From Branchiostoma floridae (Eukaryota; Chordata; Leptocardii; Amphioxiformes; Branchiostomatidae): a stretch of DNA of 47,680 bases. The DNA lies in assembly GCF_000003815.2 (NCBI RefSeq), contig NC_049991.1:4653857-4701536 (forward strand), given 5' to 3'. The position numbers were made by a program, and so were the translations under genes. The notes below the pieces were generated by a model that was not told the origin of the DNA, searched no databases, and saw only the letters and a list, made by a program, of their open reading frames with translations. Each line of letters starts with the position of its first letter. The first letter of the stretch is position 1. Of this stretch, positions 1 to 13,500 are shown piece after piece.

Positions 1-126
1 CGAATATTATTCTATCATGATATTAGGTTGCAGTCTATGGTGTTACCGCGAACTTAAATCCACCGCGAAAAGCTCTTTTCCCGCTACCGCAAAATTAAAT
101 CCCCGCGAACTTTAATACATGTACAG
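1..126. repeat. Dispersed CCGCGAA/TTAAATCC-type repeat
   Basis: Short repeats of CCGCGAAcTTAAATCC, CCGCaAAaTTAAATCC and CCGCGAAcTTtAAT, separated by AGCTCTTTTCCCGCTA. I associate this dispersed motif with lancelet genomes. It is not coding. Confidence 0.5.
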
Positions 127-1543
127 TAGTGTCTACCAGGCTGGCTGTAGGAATAATATGTTTAGCCATAGGAGGGAAAAATGTGACTTTCCATCAAATA
201 ACTCCCCTGGCCAATTATTCAACCCAACCTTTTTTCTAGAATTCTACTCTCTATACCCAAGTAGAAAGGAGATTGCCGGAGGTTAGCCTTCGTGGTAGCC
301 TAGTTGAAGATCGACAATGAGAAATAAGTTTGTTCGTAACGAAGAAAACTACTCTAGCAACTTGATACCCACCAGAGTATGCGACAGTGGCTATAAGTTA
401 AGTAACTGGTACGGTTTTAAAACTTTGTCCACCTAAACTAAAAAAGGAAATAAAACACTGTCGATGATAGTCAAGAACCCTTGGGAATATTTTCCGAGGA
501 CCTTTTCGCTCAATGGTTTGTCGGAAGCAATCAGTACTAAAACAATCTTGGTTACGCTAAGAGGGCGGGTATAATAGGGTTGGAATGATTGATATGTAAA
601 CAGGAGAAGATAAGAGCATTTTTCCCGCCTTTTTTACACTTTAGCTCATGCGCAGGACGGTTTGAACTCGCCATGCGTGTCTCGATTCATCTTGGGTAAG
701 ATGTCAAAGGAGAAGAACCCTTAGACATAAACAAAACACGCTTGGACATTTATCATCTATGGTCTATACAAAAAATGTTTACAAGTCAGGGGCCTTCACC
801 TCTGACCTTACCCATGCGCAGATTAAACGAATCATTCCAGAGTAGGTTGGGGGGGGGGGGGGGGGGCGATAATATAAATAACTTGCTACCTGTCAAGCTA
901 TGAAAACAAGAACAGACAGAAGTATATCCCGTTACCATTTTTATTTACTTTTTTGCACTCTTTCGAACAATGTTCAGTCATTTGCCGTCAACACGCACTA
1001 CTGTCTGGAGTGGATCTTTTCACAGTATGATTCTTACAAGATATTTCCAAGTTTACAACATGTTTCTTGTCACGGTAGGTCAGTGCAAACTATCTATTCA
1101 ATATAGCTTAGGTATGTATAATTTTTGCTTTGTTTATGCTAGATGTTCAGATTATGATAAGCATATTTCTATGATGTATCCCTGCAGTGAACTAGCGATA
1201 CCAAATGAACTTAATAATAATACCAAATAAAAGACAGTAAGAAAAGATAGCTGCCAATTGCGTTCATTTCGTAACATTCTGTCACCTCTGTATGTATAAC
1301 ATACATGTCATGTCAGTACTATGTAATTCTATTACACCATTTAATAAACCATAATCCTAACATTCCATCGGAATGTCTAAACTAGTTTATCGCATGTACC
1401 TGCAAGTAGCAAAGTAACAAATTATGTGTTGAGTTCACTATCATATGTTTATGAAAAAAACTAGAATTAACCAGCACGAAAACAGTTGGGAATTGCCCAA
1501 TTTTTCCGATTGACTCCGTCAGCCTTGTTCAAGTTACAGACCC
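127..1543. other. 3' flank of the gene, no gene seen
   Basis: No convincing exon. A run of 18 G lies at 849-866. The short open frames near 900-1230 lack domains and splice support. Part of 131-320 looks like a decayed inverted-repeat element (TCTACCAGGCT start, as in the element at 43947). Confidence 0.5.
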
Positions 1544-1551
1544 GTTTACTG

Positions 1552-1691
1552 TAATCTCCAAGCAGATCCTATGGTGCCATAAGATGGTATCAAAGCTGGC
1601 CAAGGAGTATAGCCGGCCAAAGGGAGTCAAACTGGGCACCTACGGTGGGTTTGATACTATATTAAGCCACCGTGGATCTGCTTGGAGATTA
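1552..1691. mobile_element. 140-bp MITE with 18-bp perfect terminal inverted repeats
   Basis: The left end TAATCTCCAAGCAGATCC (1552-1569) is the exact reverse complement of 1674-1691. An 8-bp direct repeat GTTTACTG flanks it (1544-1551 and 1692-1699). An 8-bp target duplication points to a hAT-like source. The ends resemble those of the element at 9376-9516. Confidence 0.88.
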
Positions 1692-1699
1692 GTTTACTG

Positions 1700-2114
1700 C
1701 AGCTTCCGGGACGTGACGTTGGAGACACGTGACTGCAGCGATGGGTCGTAGGTGCCAGATAACCTGTGTCACCCCCCGTCTCTGTTCAACTATTTCAGTG
1801 TTGGTCAGGTAAAGTTATTTTCATGATACATGTTTCTCTAATTGTTTAGTATCTTTGCTGTGGAAGCAGTCAAAGAATTTCAGGGTGCACTTAGCATTCA
1901 ATCATATCTAAGATTAGCATAAACACCATAGATATCCCACTTGCAGTTTGACAACTGATATCAATGCATATTATATTCAATGACATAAAGCTAACTGCGC
2001 TACTTTGAATGTGCTATACTTATCTCTAACACTAAAACAACAACAAAAATTGCACCACTACGACTACGTATGCACTGCGTAAAGACAATGTTTAGAATGA
2101 ATGTCAGGTGTCAA
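1700..2114. other. 3' untranslated or flanking sequence
   Basis: AT-rich, no open frame or recognised repeat. It probably holds the start of the 3' UTR of the gene ending at 2115. Confidence 0.4.
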
Positions 2115-2939
2115 TCATCCATCAATGATCTCCTCAAGCTCTCTCAGCACCTCTTCCAGATCGTCAAGGTCCTCGTCTTCCTCCAGACCGCCAAGTTCAA
2201 AGCCCTCGTCTTCCTCCAGTCCGTCATGTTCAAGGCCCTCGTCTTCCTCCAGTTCACCAGGTTGAGGGTCCTGGTCTTCCCCCAGCCCGTCAAGTTCAAG
2301 GTTCTCGTCTTCCTCCAGTCCGTCAAGTTCAAGACCCTCGTCTTCATCCAATCCGTCAAGTTCGAAGCCCTTGTCTTCCTCCAGTCCGTCAAGTCCAAGT
2401 CCCTCGTCTTTCTCTAGTCCGTCAAGTCCAAGGCCCTCGTCTTTCTCCAGTCCGTCAAGTCCAAGGCCCTCGTCTTTCTCCAGTCCGTCAAGTCCAAGGC
2501 CCTCGTCTTTCTCCAGTCCGTCAAGTCCAAGACCCTCGTCTTCCTCCAGTCCGTCAAGTCCAAGACCCTCGTCTTCCTCCAGTCCGTCAAGTTCAAGACC
2601 CTCGTCTTCTTCCAGTCCTTCAAGTTCAAGACCCTTGTCAACTTGAAGGTTCCGGATTTCCTCCAGCATGTCTAGATCTGCCTCGAGAACGTTCCTGATT
2701 TCCTCCATCCCGTCAGGCTGGGGGTCGTGAAGGTCCCTCGATTCCTCGTACCCATCAGGCTCTGGAATGTCCCGGATGTTGGGGAGGTCCCGGATGTTCG
2801 ACGGGTCCCGGATATCCGTGAGGTCCCGGATGTCCTGCAGTTGTCGGTCGATCTCGTTGAGGACGAGTGACACCTTCTTGGTGGCTTCTTCGCCCGCCTC
2901 GATGGCATCGGCCGTCAGCTCGGACATGGAATCTAGCAT
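2115..2939 (-). CDS. Exon 33: terminal exon with acidic 11-residue repeats
   Basis: 825 bases including the TGA stop. The first 90 residues are helix-prone ([19 protein letters not shown]), with short IRDLPN-type repeats. After that come about 14 units of the type [11 protein letters not shown]. The codons come from a 33-bp minisatellite, so several other frames are also open by chance. The exon follows an acceptor and starts in phase 0 with ATG, but that Met is internal. No poly(A) signal could be assigned with confidence. Confidence 0.88.
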   Translation of the reverse strand: MLDSMSELTADAIEAGEEATKKVSLVLNEIDRQLQDIRDLTDIRDPSNIRDLPNIRDIPEPDGYEESRDLHDPQPDGMEEIRNVLEADLDMLEEIRNLQVDKGLELEGLEEDEGLELDGLEEDEGLGLDGLEEDEGLGLDGLEKDEGLGLDGLEKDEGLGLDGLEKDEGLGLDGLEKDEGLGLDGLEEDKGFELDGLDEDEGLELDGLEEDENLELDGLGEDQDPQPGELEEDEGLEHDGLEEDEGFELGGLEEDEDLDDLEEVLRELEEIIDG

Positions 2940-5900
2940 CTATAAAGAGGAGGGAATGATAGTTACATTTTGTGTCACTTACAGAAGTGCAAAGTTTATC
3001 AAATACGTTTTATCAAACAAAGTTACATTGATAGATATGGTTCCTAGTACCCCTACAACAGATATGCCACGAAGTTAAACTCTAAATATTAGATGTTAAA
3101 GCCCCATTATGTTATGTTATGGTCACAGAACTAGAATTTATAATGTCAATGACGTATATCAACACTTTTTATTTTATTTCTGATGCTTATTTACAAAAAC
3201 AAGCTACACAAGGTTTGCTGATTTTCTGAAACCATCTTAAACTAGACCGTTCTGTAAACAACAACATAGCAGTAACGTTACACTGGTAGGTCCCAAAGGG
3301 TGGGTTAACTAGTTATGGGATTGGCTAATGATTCAATGTTTCAAGAATATTTAAAGAATTCGAATTAAAGTCATTCTGCATAACAGGCATAGATATACTC
3401 AATAAAACCAACCTCTCTGAGCTGCATAGCAGCATCCTCTCCAGTCTCCGTATGTGCTGTTTCCAGGCCCAGGTTCTTCCGTCCCTCCAGGTCGTCCATC
3501 AGCGCCTCTGCTGTTTGCTTCAGGTACTGCAGGCCGTTGTCCACCTCGGCTCCAATATTACGTTTGCCCTTGTCAGCTGTAAGGAAATAAATACAAATGT
3601 ACATATGAATATGGTGCACTGATATCTTTATCTATTCTTGGAAATAAAGTTTTACCTTATAATAAGAGGCACTATGATATGGCCAGAAGAAATTAACAAA
3701 TCAGTTGTCCCCATTTTATATTGATTGAAATGCAGTGGTCAGCTTCGTTCGGTGGTTTATTCAGTGGTTATAGAACCGTTAGCGAAGACAAGCCAAGAAG
3801 AAAATAGAAACCACACAGGTCATATGTCACCATATACACCTCGGGGCGGGATGTTAATGATTTGATAGATCTATAGATTTTTAGGAATTGCATAAAATAA
3901 GTATAACACCACTATACATGCAGGCAGCCTTCCTTGCCAATATGTTCTGATAAGCAAAGAATGCTTTAAACAGAGTTATGGTTATGCCATGTCTTCCATA
4001 CCACCACTATCCAAGCCAATGACGAACACTCCTTATCTAGAAGCTTGGGAAAAACCTTATTGGGTATTGATAAAATGATTTTTAGATTAACTACCTTGAC
4101 AAACGACTTCCAGCACTTTGTCTCTGATCCGGTCCAGGTCTTCAAAATCATTAGCCGTGGCCACGTAGTCGTCATTCGACGCGATGAGCTATAAAATACG
4201 TCAACACTGACTTACATGTATGTAGTAGTAGTAGTAGTAGTAGTAGCAGCAGCGGTAGTAGTAGTAGTAGTAGTGGTGGTAGTAGTAACAGTGGTAGTTG
4301 TAGCAGTAGTAGCAGCAGTAGTAGTAGAAGTAGTAATTGTAGTGGTAGTAGTAGTGGTAGCAGTAGTGGTAGTAGTAGCAGTAGTAGTAGTAGAAGCAGC
4401 AACAGCAGCAGGAGAAGTAGTAGCAGTAGTAGTAGTAGTAATAATAGTAGTAGTAGTAGTAGTAGTAGTAATAATAATAGTAGTAGTAGTAGAGTGGCGC
4501 ATTTCTAAAACGACTGCCTAGTTGCAAGCCTAGGGTCGAATTATCATGCTTGTTTACATGTATAAAGATTATGTACTCTCCCCACTAATGTATCAAAATC
4601 TTGCCATACGTATTGTATTATATGGACCATCGAATACCCATAAAATATTTCGTAATTTTACATATGCTTAAAAATACACATTCTAAAATAAATTTTGAAA
4701 TAAATTGATTTCTTTTGCTACACACATCAGCATAGAATACATAATTCAAAATAGATATAATGGAGAAAAAATTATTAAACTTAGAGGGGTTTTTCTTACC
4801 TTAAGTTCGGATATTTTGTACTTAGCCACGCCCACAGTGAACACATGCGCACCCTTGTTTTTCACATACTGCGCAGGCTGTCTCACTTGGTCGGTGGCCT
4901 TTCCGTCAGTTATTAAGATGATAATCTAAAAAAATTGTTGTTTGAAAATAGGGTTATTTATATTATATAACATTTACTATGATAGTCTAGAACAATCGTT
5001 TGATAACAATCAGTCGATATGCGATGCACTTACGAGAGTATCATACCCTTTCTTTGGCTGATTTAAGTTTTTGAATAAGTGCGTTCTTTATCTTTTTATA
5101 TCAATCATGTTTGCCCTTGGATTCTCAATTTTCCTGTCCATTGTATATTCTACCTGACCTCTATTGGTTTATCATCTATATCTTTAGCTGTCAATATTAT
5201 ATTGTATTCTTTGTTCATAATAGGGCATTTTTAATTTGCTATACATAGAAAAATAATGAATAAACTTTCTCATTCAATATAAATTTAGTAAAGACTTTGT
5301 CAAGGAATTTCTTGCCAAAAGCTGGATTTAGACGTCAAGAAATTTCGGTAAGTACAATTTCGTGTTGGAAATTAATTTTAATTTCTACCATTGGATGAAA
5401 ATTTCAAGTCAAAAGCATCGTTACCTTTTCAACACCATCCCTGGCACCATTAGCTTTGGTGAACTCTTCGTAAACAGCCTTTAGGGACTGTCCGGTTTTT
5501 GTTTGATATTGGTTCATGTACTCAATCTTCTTGATAGCATCCAGCAAGGCCTATGTGAAGAAAAAGATAGAAACATGCATTTTATGGTCGCATTCATATA
5601 CTGTCAATAAGTTGTATGGGAGCGAAACGTGGCAAGTGGGGTAGGGGGTTTCCCGAGCAGCCTTCGTAACCCCTGCTTCGTCTGTTGACTCAGTGAAGTC
5701 AAGCTTGATGTTTCTGACTCACAGTATGGAGAAGAGATGCTGCTACAGCAATAGCCATGAGGCGCTCTTCTTATTCATGATGGTAACATCAGGCTCTCCG
5801 AACTTGAATAAAAACATATGCAGCTGATCATAAGCATCCGTCTCAGAGCGCCTTCCACACAATATTGCTTTTAAAAATATTGGGCATCACATACAGAAAC

Positions 5901-8900
5901 AGAATACTAGTAACAGGTTACCGTAGAAGAAATCAGAGAGAAGTTACGGCAAGAGACAGAATGCTAAGATGACCAGGACATATCCTGCACGTGATAGTGA
6001 ACAGAAAGCGAAGAAGACCCTTGACTCGGGACGCCACTCAGTGGAAGAAGAAAAACGGGGGAAGACAAAGATAAACTCTATTTCAAAATTAACATCAGCA
6101 TCACTATCATCACAATCATCAATATGAAAGTGAACATCACCACCATCATATCAAAAGTAATATCAATGTCATCAACATTGTCATTATCAACATTCGCATC
6201 AAAATGAACATCAACATCATCACCAACAACAACATTATCACCAGAACATCAGCAACTACATCAACACCATCAGCTCCAGCATTATTACCGCCAAAGCATT
6301 ATCGGCAGCAACACATAGCCACATTGGCAGTATCGAATTCCCGACCTACATTCGTTTGATAGTCATCTACTGTGAACTGTTAAAAACAGTAAGTAAAACA
6401 CTGATAAAACATCTTATGGGCAAAGTCAGAGCTAGTCATCCGATGACAGTAAAATATACATACCTCTCTATTATTGTATTGGTTCATCTTGAACTCCGTT
6501 TGCATGTCCTTAGCGAACTGGTACACACCGAATCTAGCCTTGTTGGGGCCTATCTCGAACCCTGCCGCCAGTTTCAGGATGAACTGCCGTACTGCGGGGA
6601 AGTTCCGTGTCTTCACACTCTTAGATCCGTCCACTAGGACATGGATGTCCGCCTTGGAGCGGCATGTGGGCGCTTCACGAACAGAAAAAAAGAAATGAAA
6701 CATTATTATGACCAAGGAGCTTTTCACACTTAGATAAATCATAAATTTAATTCCTGTCATTAACCACAATGCGATTATAGCAAGCTTCTCCTCAGTAATG
6801 AAAATTATTCTTCAATTCATTTGCATAAATTGTATCTATAAAAAGTTCTTCTCTTTCTAAGCCTGCGTTACATATGTCACATGTTTGAATAGACCCCTCG
6901 CTGTTAAATATGCCCCCGCTCCTGAAACATTTAGGAAACTAAATGCTACCGTAAGTGCTACTAGGTTCTACAAGGGTTTGGAGTAGCTCTGTTGAGAGTT
7001 AGGTAACAATTAGATATTTGTTTTACTTCACTGCATAACAGATTATTAATCTACAAACTTTAATTAGCTGAAGACAGAATATTTGTACCGGGAATATCAA
7101 CAGGTCCTTGGCTCCATGTTATTCCTACACGGAGGTAGATGTGATGACTCAGTCCGCATCCCCAGACGCGATTGGACGACGAACTGACGTAGATCTGAGT
7201 GAGGCTTCCTCCGACCAATCGCCAGGCGGTTCCCTGTGGTACTTTGGCCGTTATTCCTGGGTGAGAAAAATAGCAAAAATACGTCACATTTTGTGCGGTT
7301 CATCTATCAGGTGTTGCAATTGTGTTGCACGAAACTGTCAGTATGATTTATCTAAGTGATGCAATTCTCTAAAGTGCAATTCAATTTTTGGCCCAGAAAC
7401 GTTGTCGGATATTCCTACGTACGTGTGTAGTGTAGCCATGTTTAGCCTAGGTCATATTTCCAAACTTGGGCCCGGCCGGGATGTTTTTAATTAACAAACG
7501 AAAAATTAAAATGTATACTTTTAGAAATATACACAGATTATGCCCATGAATCTTTTTTTTAACGTTTTGTGTATTTGATGTCTTTTATATCATTCTTTTC
7601 ACTCCTGAAAGCTACCCAAAAACATGGCCATTTCACCACTTGATAAACTAAGTTGACCGGTGGTTGAAACCATTGTGCAAGAAGATAGCGGCTAACACTG
7701 GTTTTGAAGGCTTGCAGATTGCATACAAAATGGAAACCCTTGTGATCGAGAAAGTTCCATAGTTAGGCAAGGAAACCTTTGCTGTAGAAGGACTTTGAGA
7801 CTCACGATAGTATTTGAACACTATAATGTTACGCTGAAAGGGCTCTAAATGGGCCAGAAATGTGAGATCATTGGAGCAATTATAGTTCTAAATTTATATA
7901 AGACTCAAGGGGAAAAAACACTTTTATGTCCATTGAAAGCATGCCAATTGCAAGATGAGCCAAACAGAGGAAGATGTGCAACAACCCCATGATGCTTGGC
8001 GCAGATTCTTCAGAGGAGCTACATATGAAATCCAAGATGGCCGACACTCAACTCCCGTATCAGAAAGTCATGTAAGTACACGTCTTTAGAACAGTGTTTT
8101 TTTACCGATTCTGATGAAGACTTGTCCAATGGCGCTCACTCCCCACACCACGTTATACCCCACGCTGATGCTGACCAGGGTACCCGTGACTTGGACCCAG
8201 CCTGTTCCAACGGAGCCTGTGCCTCCATATGTGCCACTGCGGTACCAGATCGTGCCGCTAGATGTCACTCCCCACACGCCGCAGTACCCGATCGACACAT
8301 ACGATAGGCCGCCTCGTATGGTCGATCCGCCGGGTATCAGTTGCCAGCCCGTTCCTGTAAAATTGCACTGCATTAGGCTACCTTGTCATATAGCTAGAGG
8401 ACATCGACCAATCATAATGCTCCATCTCGCTTCACTCAGTAGTTTATTTGGTGATTATAGGAATCGTGCAAGAATTAGTGCACCGTATATCCACAGGGTA
8501 GGTCATTAACTCTTTCTACAACATTATCGACGATGCATCCTCAATTTATCAACATTTTGGCCGCCATATTGATGGGACGGATAAATCCAAGATGGCGACC
8601 GGTCATTCGGAACGCACTGGGAATCATTTTAAAATCCTACGTTTTTACGCTCACTCAATATGAAAATGCTATGGCAAATGAGTGAATTATAATTTTTTTC
8701 TTTAATCAAGAATCGGCATGAGTCACTAGCCCGCCAACATGGCTGACACTACATGACGTCATAATCACGTGACACCTAAGTCTAGTTGTCCTACCAATGA
8801 GGTTCCTGGTGGTTATCCCTGTCCGTCTCCAGATGGTACCACAAGGGCAGATGCCCCAGACAGAGTTGCTTGAGGAACTGACGCACACTGACTTCAGGGG

Positions 8901-10530
8901 CCGTCCCGTGACCACCCTCCAAGAACTGCCATACACTTTCTGCACTGTAATACCTAAAAGAAAAAAAGAAAAACGGTTTTCTTCCGTTCCATAAACATAT
9001 GATAGAGGGACTCAATGAAATTTGGCTATGTATACAGAGTTAACACTGAGAAACTCTGGTCATATACTAACATTAAAAATGCATTACCGTAACAGCTGTA
9101 TAGTTCTGTGCGGTCAAGATGGAAAAAAATCAAAAACCAAAGCCTTTGTGTTTTACGATTAACTCACCAAGTTCAAGACACTTTCACAACTATTATGTCA
9201 CATAAGCCAGTTCAAAGTTTCAATTGCGGATGCGTTGGGCGCCAAAAGTGATGGCCAATACACCATGCTAAATACATTGTTCAGACATGTTTTGTTCATT
9301 TTCAGGCCCAGGGCCTTTGACTTTGATATACGCATGCGCAGTTGAAACCGGAACAGTATTGCCAACATAACCTACTATACTCCCAAGCAGAGGTTAGGCT
9401 CCGGCCGTTTTTTAACTTCTTTTTTAGTCGTATTTATCGGGCTTTCTATTTTGTATTGTATCTTGTATTATCAAAACCTTAGAAACGGCCGGAGCCTAAC
9501 CTCTGCTTGGAGAATAAACATAACCTACCGATTCGCACGTAGACTTGGTTTCTCCTGTCGACTCCCCACACAATGCCCTTGCCGGAACTGATCTGCACAA
9601 GGTTTCCGTCTATCTGCTTCCACTCCCTGCCGAAGTGGCCTTCCTTCCCGTACGTTCCGACCCGGTAGAAGACGACGCCTCGGGAGTTCACGCCCCACAC
9701 TCCGCTCCAGCCGACGGTCACAAACGAAAGAGACCCCGGACAAGTGTCCCAACCCGAACCTGAAAATGGACAACAAAAGGCAATTCCATACAAAATATAT
9801 ATAAAATGCTTTGTGTTGTATTGCTGTACGAGAGGACAGTATATAGTAGAGTAGGTTCATCCCTCAAGCTACCGACATCTTGCACACTGCAGTCGTCCCT
9901 CAGAAAGACATCTGGGGCCGCATAGTTCAAGTTTTGAACTTTTATTCTGTACGAGAGGACAGTTTGTAGAAATCTTTGTATGGGCAGTAGGCACCTATTT
10001 GTCCTTCAATTTTGGACAAGTCTAGATATTAGGGTTCTTTCTTACTGTTACGATATTCAAAAAGGACTTACCTGTTATTTCAGTAGATATTGCTCCGGCT
10101 ATAGAAGAAAGAAAATGCAAATATTAGAATTCATAACCCCTTAACTTTGAATACTTTGCAAAAAAGGCGATGCATTCCCAACTTCTGTAATACTACTTAG
10201 AAACAGCAAAAGTTGCAAAAGTTGCATAAAAAGGAATGTTCTTGATGAAGTAAAATGTCTTTCCGTAACCGTAATCAAAACTTAACTCGATATGAAATTA
10301 ATAATAACTCACTCGGCTCAGCTTCACAGACGATCCTGTTGGTACATTTACAGATTTGGTTTCCGGATCTCCACATTTCATTTTTCTGAAAGCAAATACA
10401 CAATAGAAAATAGTGAAAACATAAGACAATTAACAACTCACCTCCGTGAAAACAGAGGTATTGTATTTAATCTCTCACTGTATGTTTCTGTCCCTCTTTC
10501 CGTCTCTCTCTCCCTCTCTCTGTCTCTCTG

Positions 10531-10573
<43 letters not shown>

Positions 10574-13500
10574 CTGTTTGTGTGTGTGTGCGTGGATTCC
10601 TTCGTTTGTTTGTCTTGGCGTGCGTCCGTAGTTATGTGAATGTTGGAGTGTTGCAAGGTGCAATGCAGAAGTGGTGTAGTAGGGTACTCAGAGAATTGGA
10701 GATACGGCATGACTCGTGTTCGATGGGGTTGTAATATTTTGAAAACATTGCCGTTTGAATGCACTGCCCGTCGATTCGAAATACCTAAATGCCGCGTTTT
10801 TTTAAAACAACGGATATAGGTTACCCCACGGATAAAGGTGAAGTAGCGTTACTTTGATCATGAAACCAGCAAACCTGGTAATATTTCCTTTGCTGGAGCA
10901 CCCACAGTTGCTTCGTCGATTTGAAAGACATAAATACCTCGTTTTTAACAACAACGGATATAGGTTACCCACGGATAAAGGTGAAGTAGCGTTACTTTGA
11001 TCATGAAACCAGCAAACCTGGTAATATTTCCTTTGCTGGAGCACCCACAGTTGCTTCGTCGATTTGAAAGACATAAATACCTCGTTTTTAACAACAACGG
11101 ATATAGGTTACCCACGGATAAAGGTGAACTAGCAATAATTTGGTTATCATACCTGGTAATAGTTTCCATCGCGGAAGCATCCACAGCTGCTTCGCGGGAT
11201 GCAGGTGGAACCACTGAGGACGTACCCCTGGTCACACACACACGACTCCACGCACAGCCTGATACAGGGTCTAGGGTCGGGCTCGGCACACGTCAACGGG
11301 CAGGCAGAGCCACAAGGGTTGTACTGACTGTGGGCAGGGCACGGCATTGCTGTGGAAGAAAAGAAAGATAGTATGATTAGTTTAGTGATGAGGACAATGC
11401 GTGCAGACTTCAGTTTGTAGTTCTTGTGTCTGTAAAATCTTTCTGTTTTTATGCTCTTGTAACTTTCAGATGTTTTTGGCACGTATGACTTATACTTCTG
11501 TGGAGAAGAAAAATCGGCAATGAATTCGAAATTGATAGTTAGATACCGTCAGAGAATGAAAAGGCATGGTACAAAATGAAACATGTCGTCGGAGAGTAGC
11601 TTTTTATATCCTAAGTATAAATTTGATATGCAAAAAAAAATCTAGTTGGAGAACTCATTTGCACCAACATCGTCTAAACTTGCCTTAAATGTCTTCCTCT
11701 CTGTTGCATATAAATTCATAGCTAAGATTGATAGCTAAGTTCTCTAACTACGATCTCTTTAGTGTCAATGACGAAAGGTGGTGGATTCTACCTGAAGCAT
11801 CTGAATGTTTCCAAAAGCATATCCAGTTTCGTGAGTGATTGCTATTTGGCGTATCTTATTACCTGTATAACTTCCATCGACACAAGAAAAAGTTCTACTT
11901 ACGACACCGGTTTGCGGTTCTCCACCTTCCCGGGTTTCCTCCCGCTGCCCGACAGTCGTCGCTGTAGGCCTCCAGATTCTCACACAACATGTCCTCATCC
12001 CCGCTGTACGCCGCCATGTCGAACACACACGACTCAAAATACGTCGCTGGGTTCAGCACGGAGATGCAGGCCTGAAAAAAAGCATCTTTAACTTAAAAAA
12101 TATCCCTTAATATATTTTGGCGACACCTCAGCAGCGGAGCCACCGGTACCGATATTATAGTATTATAGACTGAGATTAGGAGATTCTGAAGATGCTCTTT
12201 TACCAAGCTGAATGATTTGCTAATAAACAAATAAATAAGCTGGATCAGTTCAGATCATCCTCATAAGAGGTACCATTAATACTAGTAATGTGCGACCATG
12301 CATCTCTATCTAGCATGGCGGCTAGCAGGTTGCGCTCCTTTAGACCGACCTCCTCCTCCAATACTTTCTTAAGTGTCAGGTTCGGTCGTGCCCTTTTTCT
12401 CTTCACGTCAGGTTCAACATGAATCAGTCACTGCCTGATAAGGGCATTGGGACATCTCGAATGAAAATATCACTAAAAACATTTTGATGACACCTCAGGA
12501 GCAGAGCCATCGAAGTGGTACAGTTTGAGCGTAAAAGATTCTAAAGATGCCCTCTTACAAAGATGGGTTGAAAACCACGTACTGAGGTGCAAGTCTAAAA
12601 GGAGACTCGGGCATATTTGATTGCAAAATCTCTGAAAACGATTTTGGGGTGACATCTCAGGGGCAGAGCCACCGAAATAGTATTGCGATTGGACTGAAAA
12701 AATGTAAGATACCCTTTTCAAGCTCGGGATTCAAGCCTGAAAAGAAGGGCATCTTAGATGAATACATTTTTGGTGATACATCAGGAGCGGAGCCACCGAA
12801 ATAGTATTGTGATTGAGCTCAGCCTCTGAAATTGATCTTCATACACATAAGCGTCTGGCCATTGTTAAGGATAAAACCATGAACTTACCCGGAATGGACC
12901 AGTTGGTAGGCGCAGAAGTCCGCACTTATCTGGTCGCTGGTAAAGTCGCCTGTCACCGGCAGAAATGTCCGTAGTGTCAAAATTGTCTTGGGGTCTTGTA
13001 TCTGGACAACTGTGAGAGAGAAGACCGGTCAAACTTTCAAATTGCACAGTACAAAACTTGAAAGGATATTTTTAGATTAAAGCAATAGCAACAGTATTTC
13101 GTTGCCATTGAAAACACTTTGAAGTCTGTCAATCATGTCGAAAAGATTAACGTGTCATCTGAGAATCAAGATACAGATTTCCGGCCACCTTTGACCCCTT
13201 AATGCCACATTTCAGCATGTTCCGAGTGTGACCCGAAATAAAGCACTCGGGATCCTCCGTACGTCGGCGAGTTTCGAACGAAGGCACCCGAAGTTTGGCG
13301 AAGCTGACCAGCACTTGCTATAGAAGTTTTTTTTTTTTTTTTTTCTTCCTGATTCCGTGTTCGTCACGGCACTTCATTACATGTAACAGAAAACTGTACA
13401 ATATGTAGCTTATATCATATTTCTAAGAATACATTCTGATTTGAAAATTTTCAGAATGATTTCTGCATCTTGACATAGTGAATTCGGGGATGACACTGTA

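Noticed and set aside
530-580. Promoter from GGGCGGG followed by TATAAT
   Set aside because: Chance motif. No transcript or exon lies downstream, and the TATAAT box is bacterial.
2070-2646. Plus-strand frames rich in SSSPSSPRP or [10 protein letters not shown]
   Set aside because: Antisense readings of the 33-bp minisatellite. The minus-strand frame continues the host gene in phase and is the real one.
4201-4527. Long open frames of poly-Val, poly-Tyr, poly-Thr and poly-Leu on both strands
   Set aside because: They are readings of the TAG trinucleotide microsatellite. No domain, no splice support.
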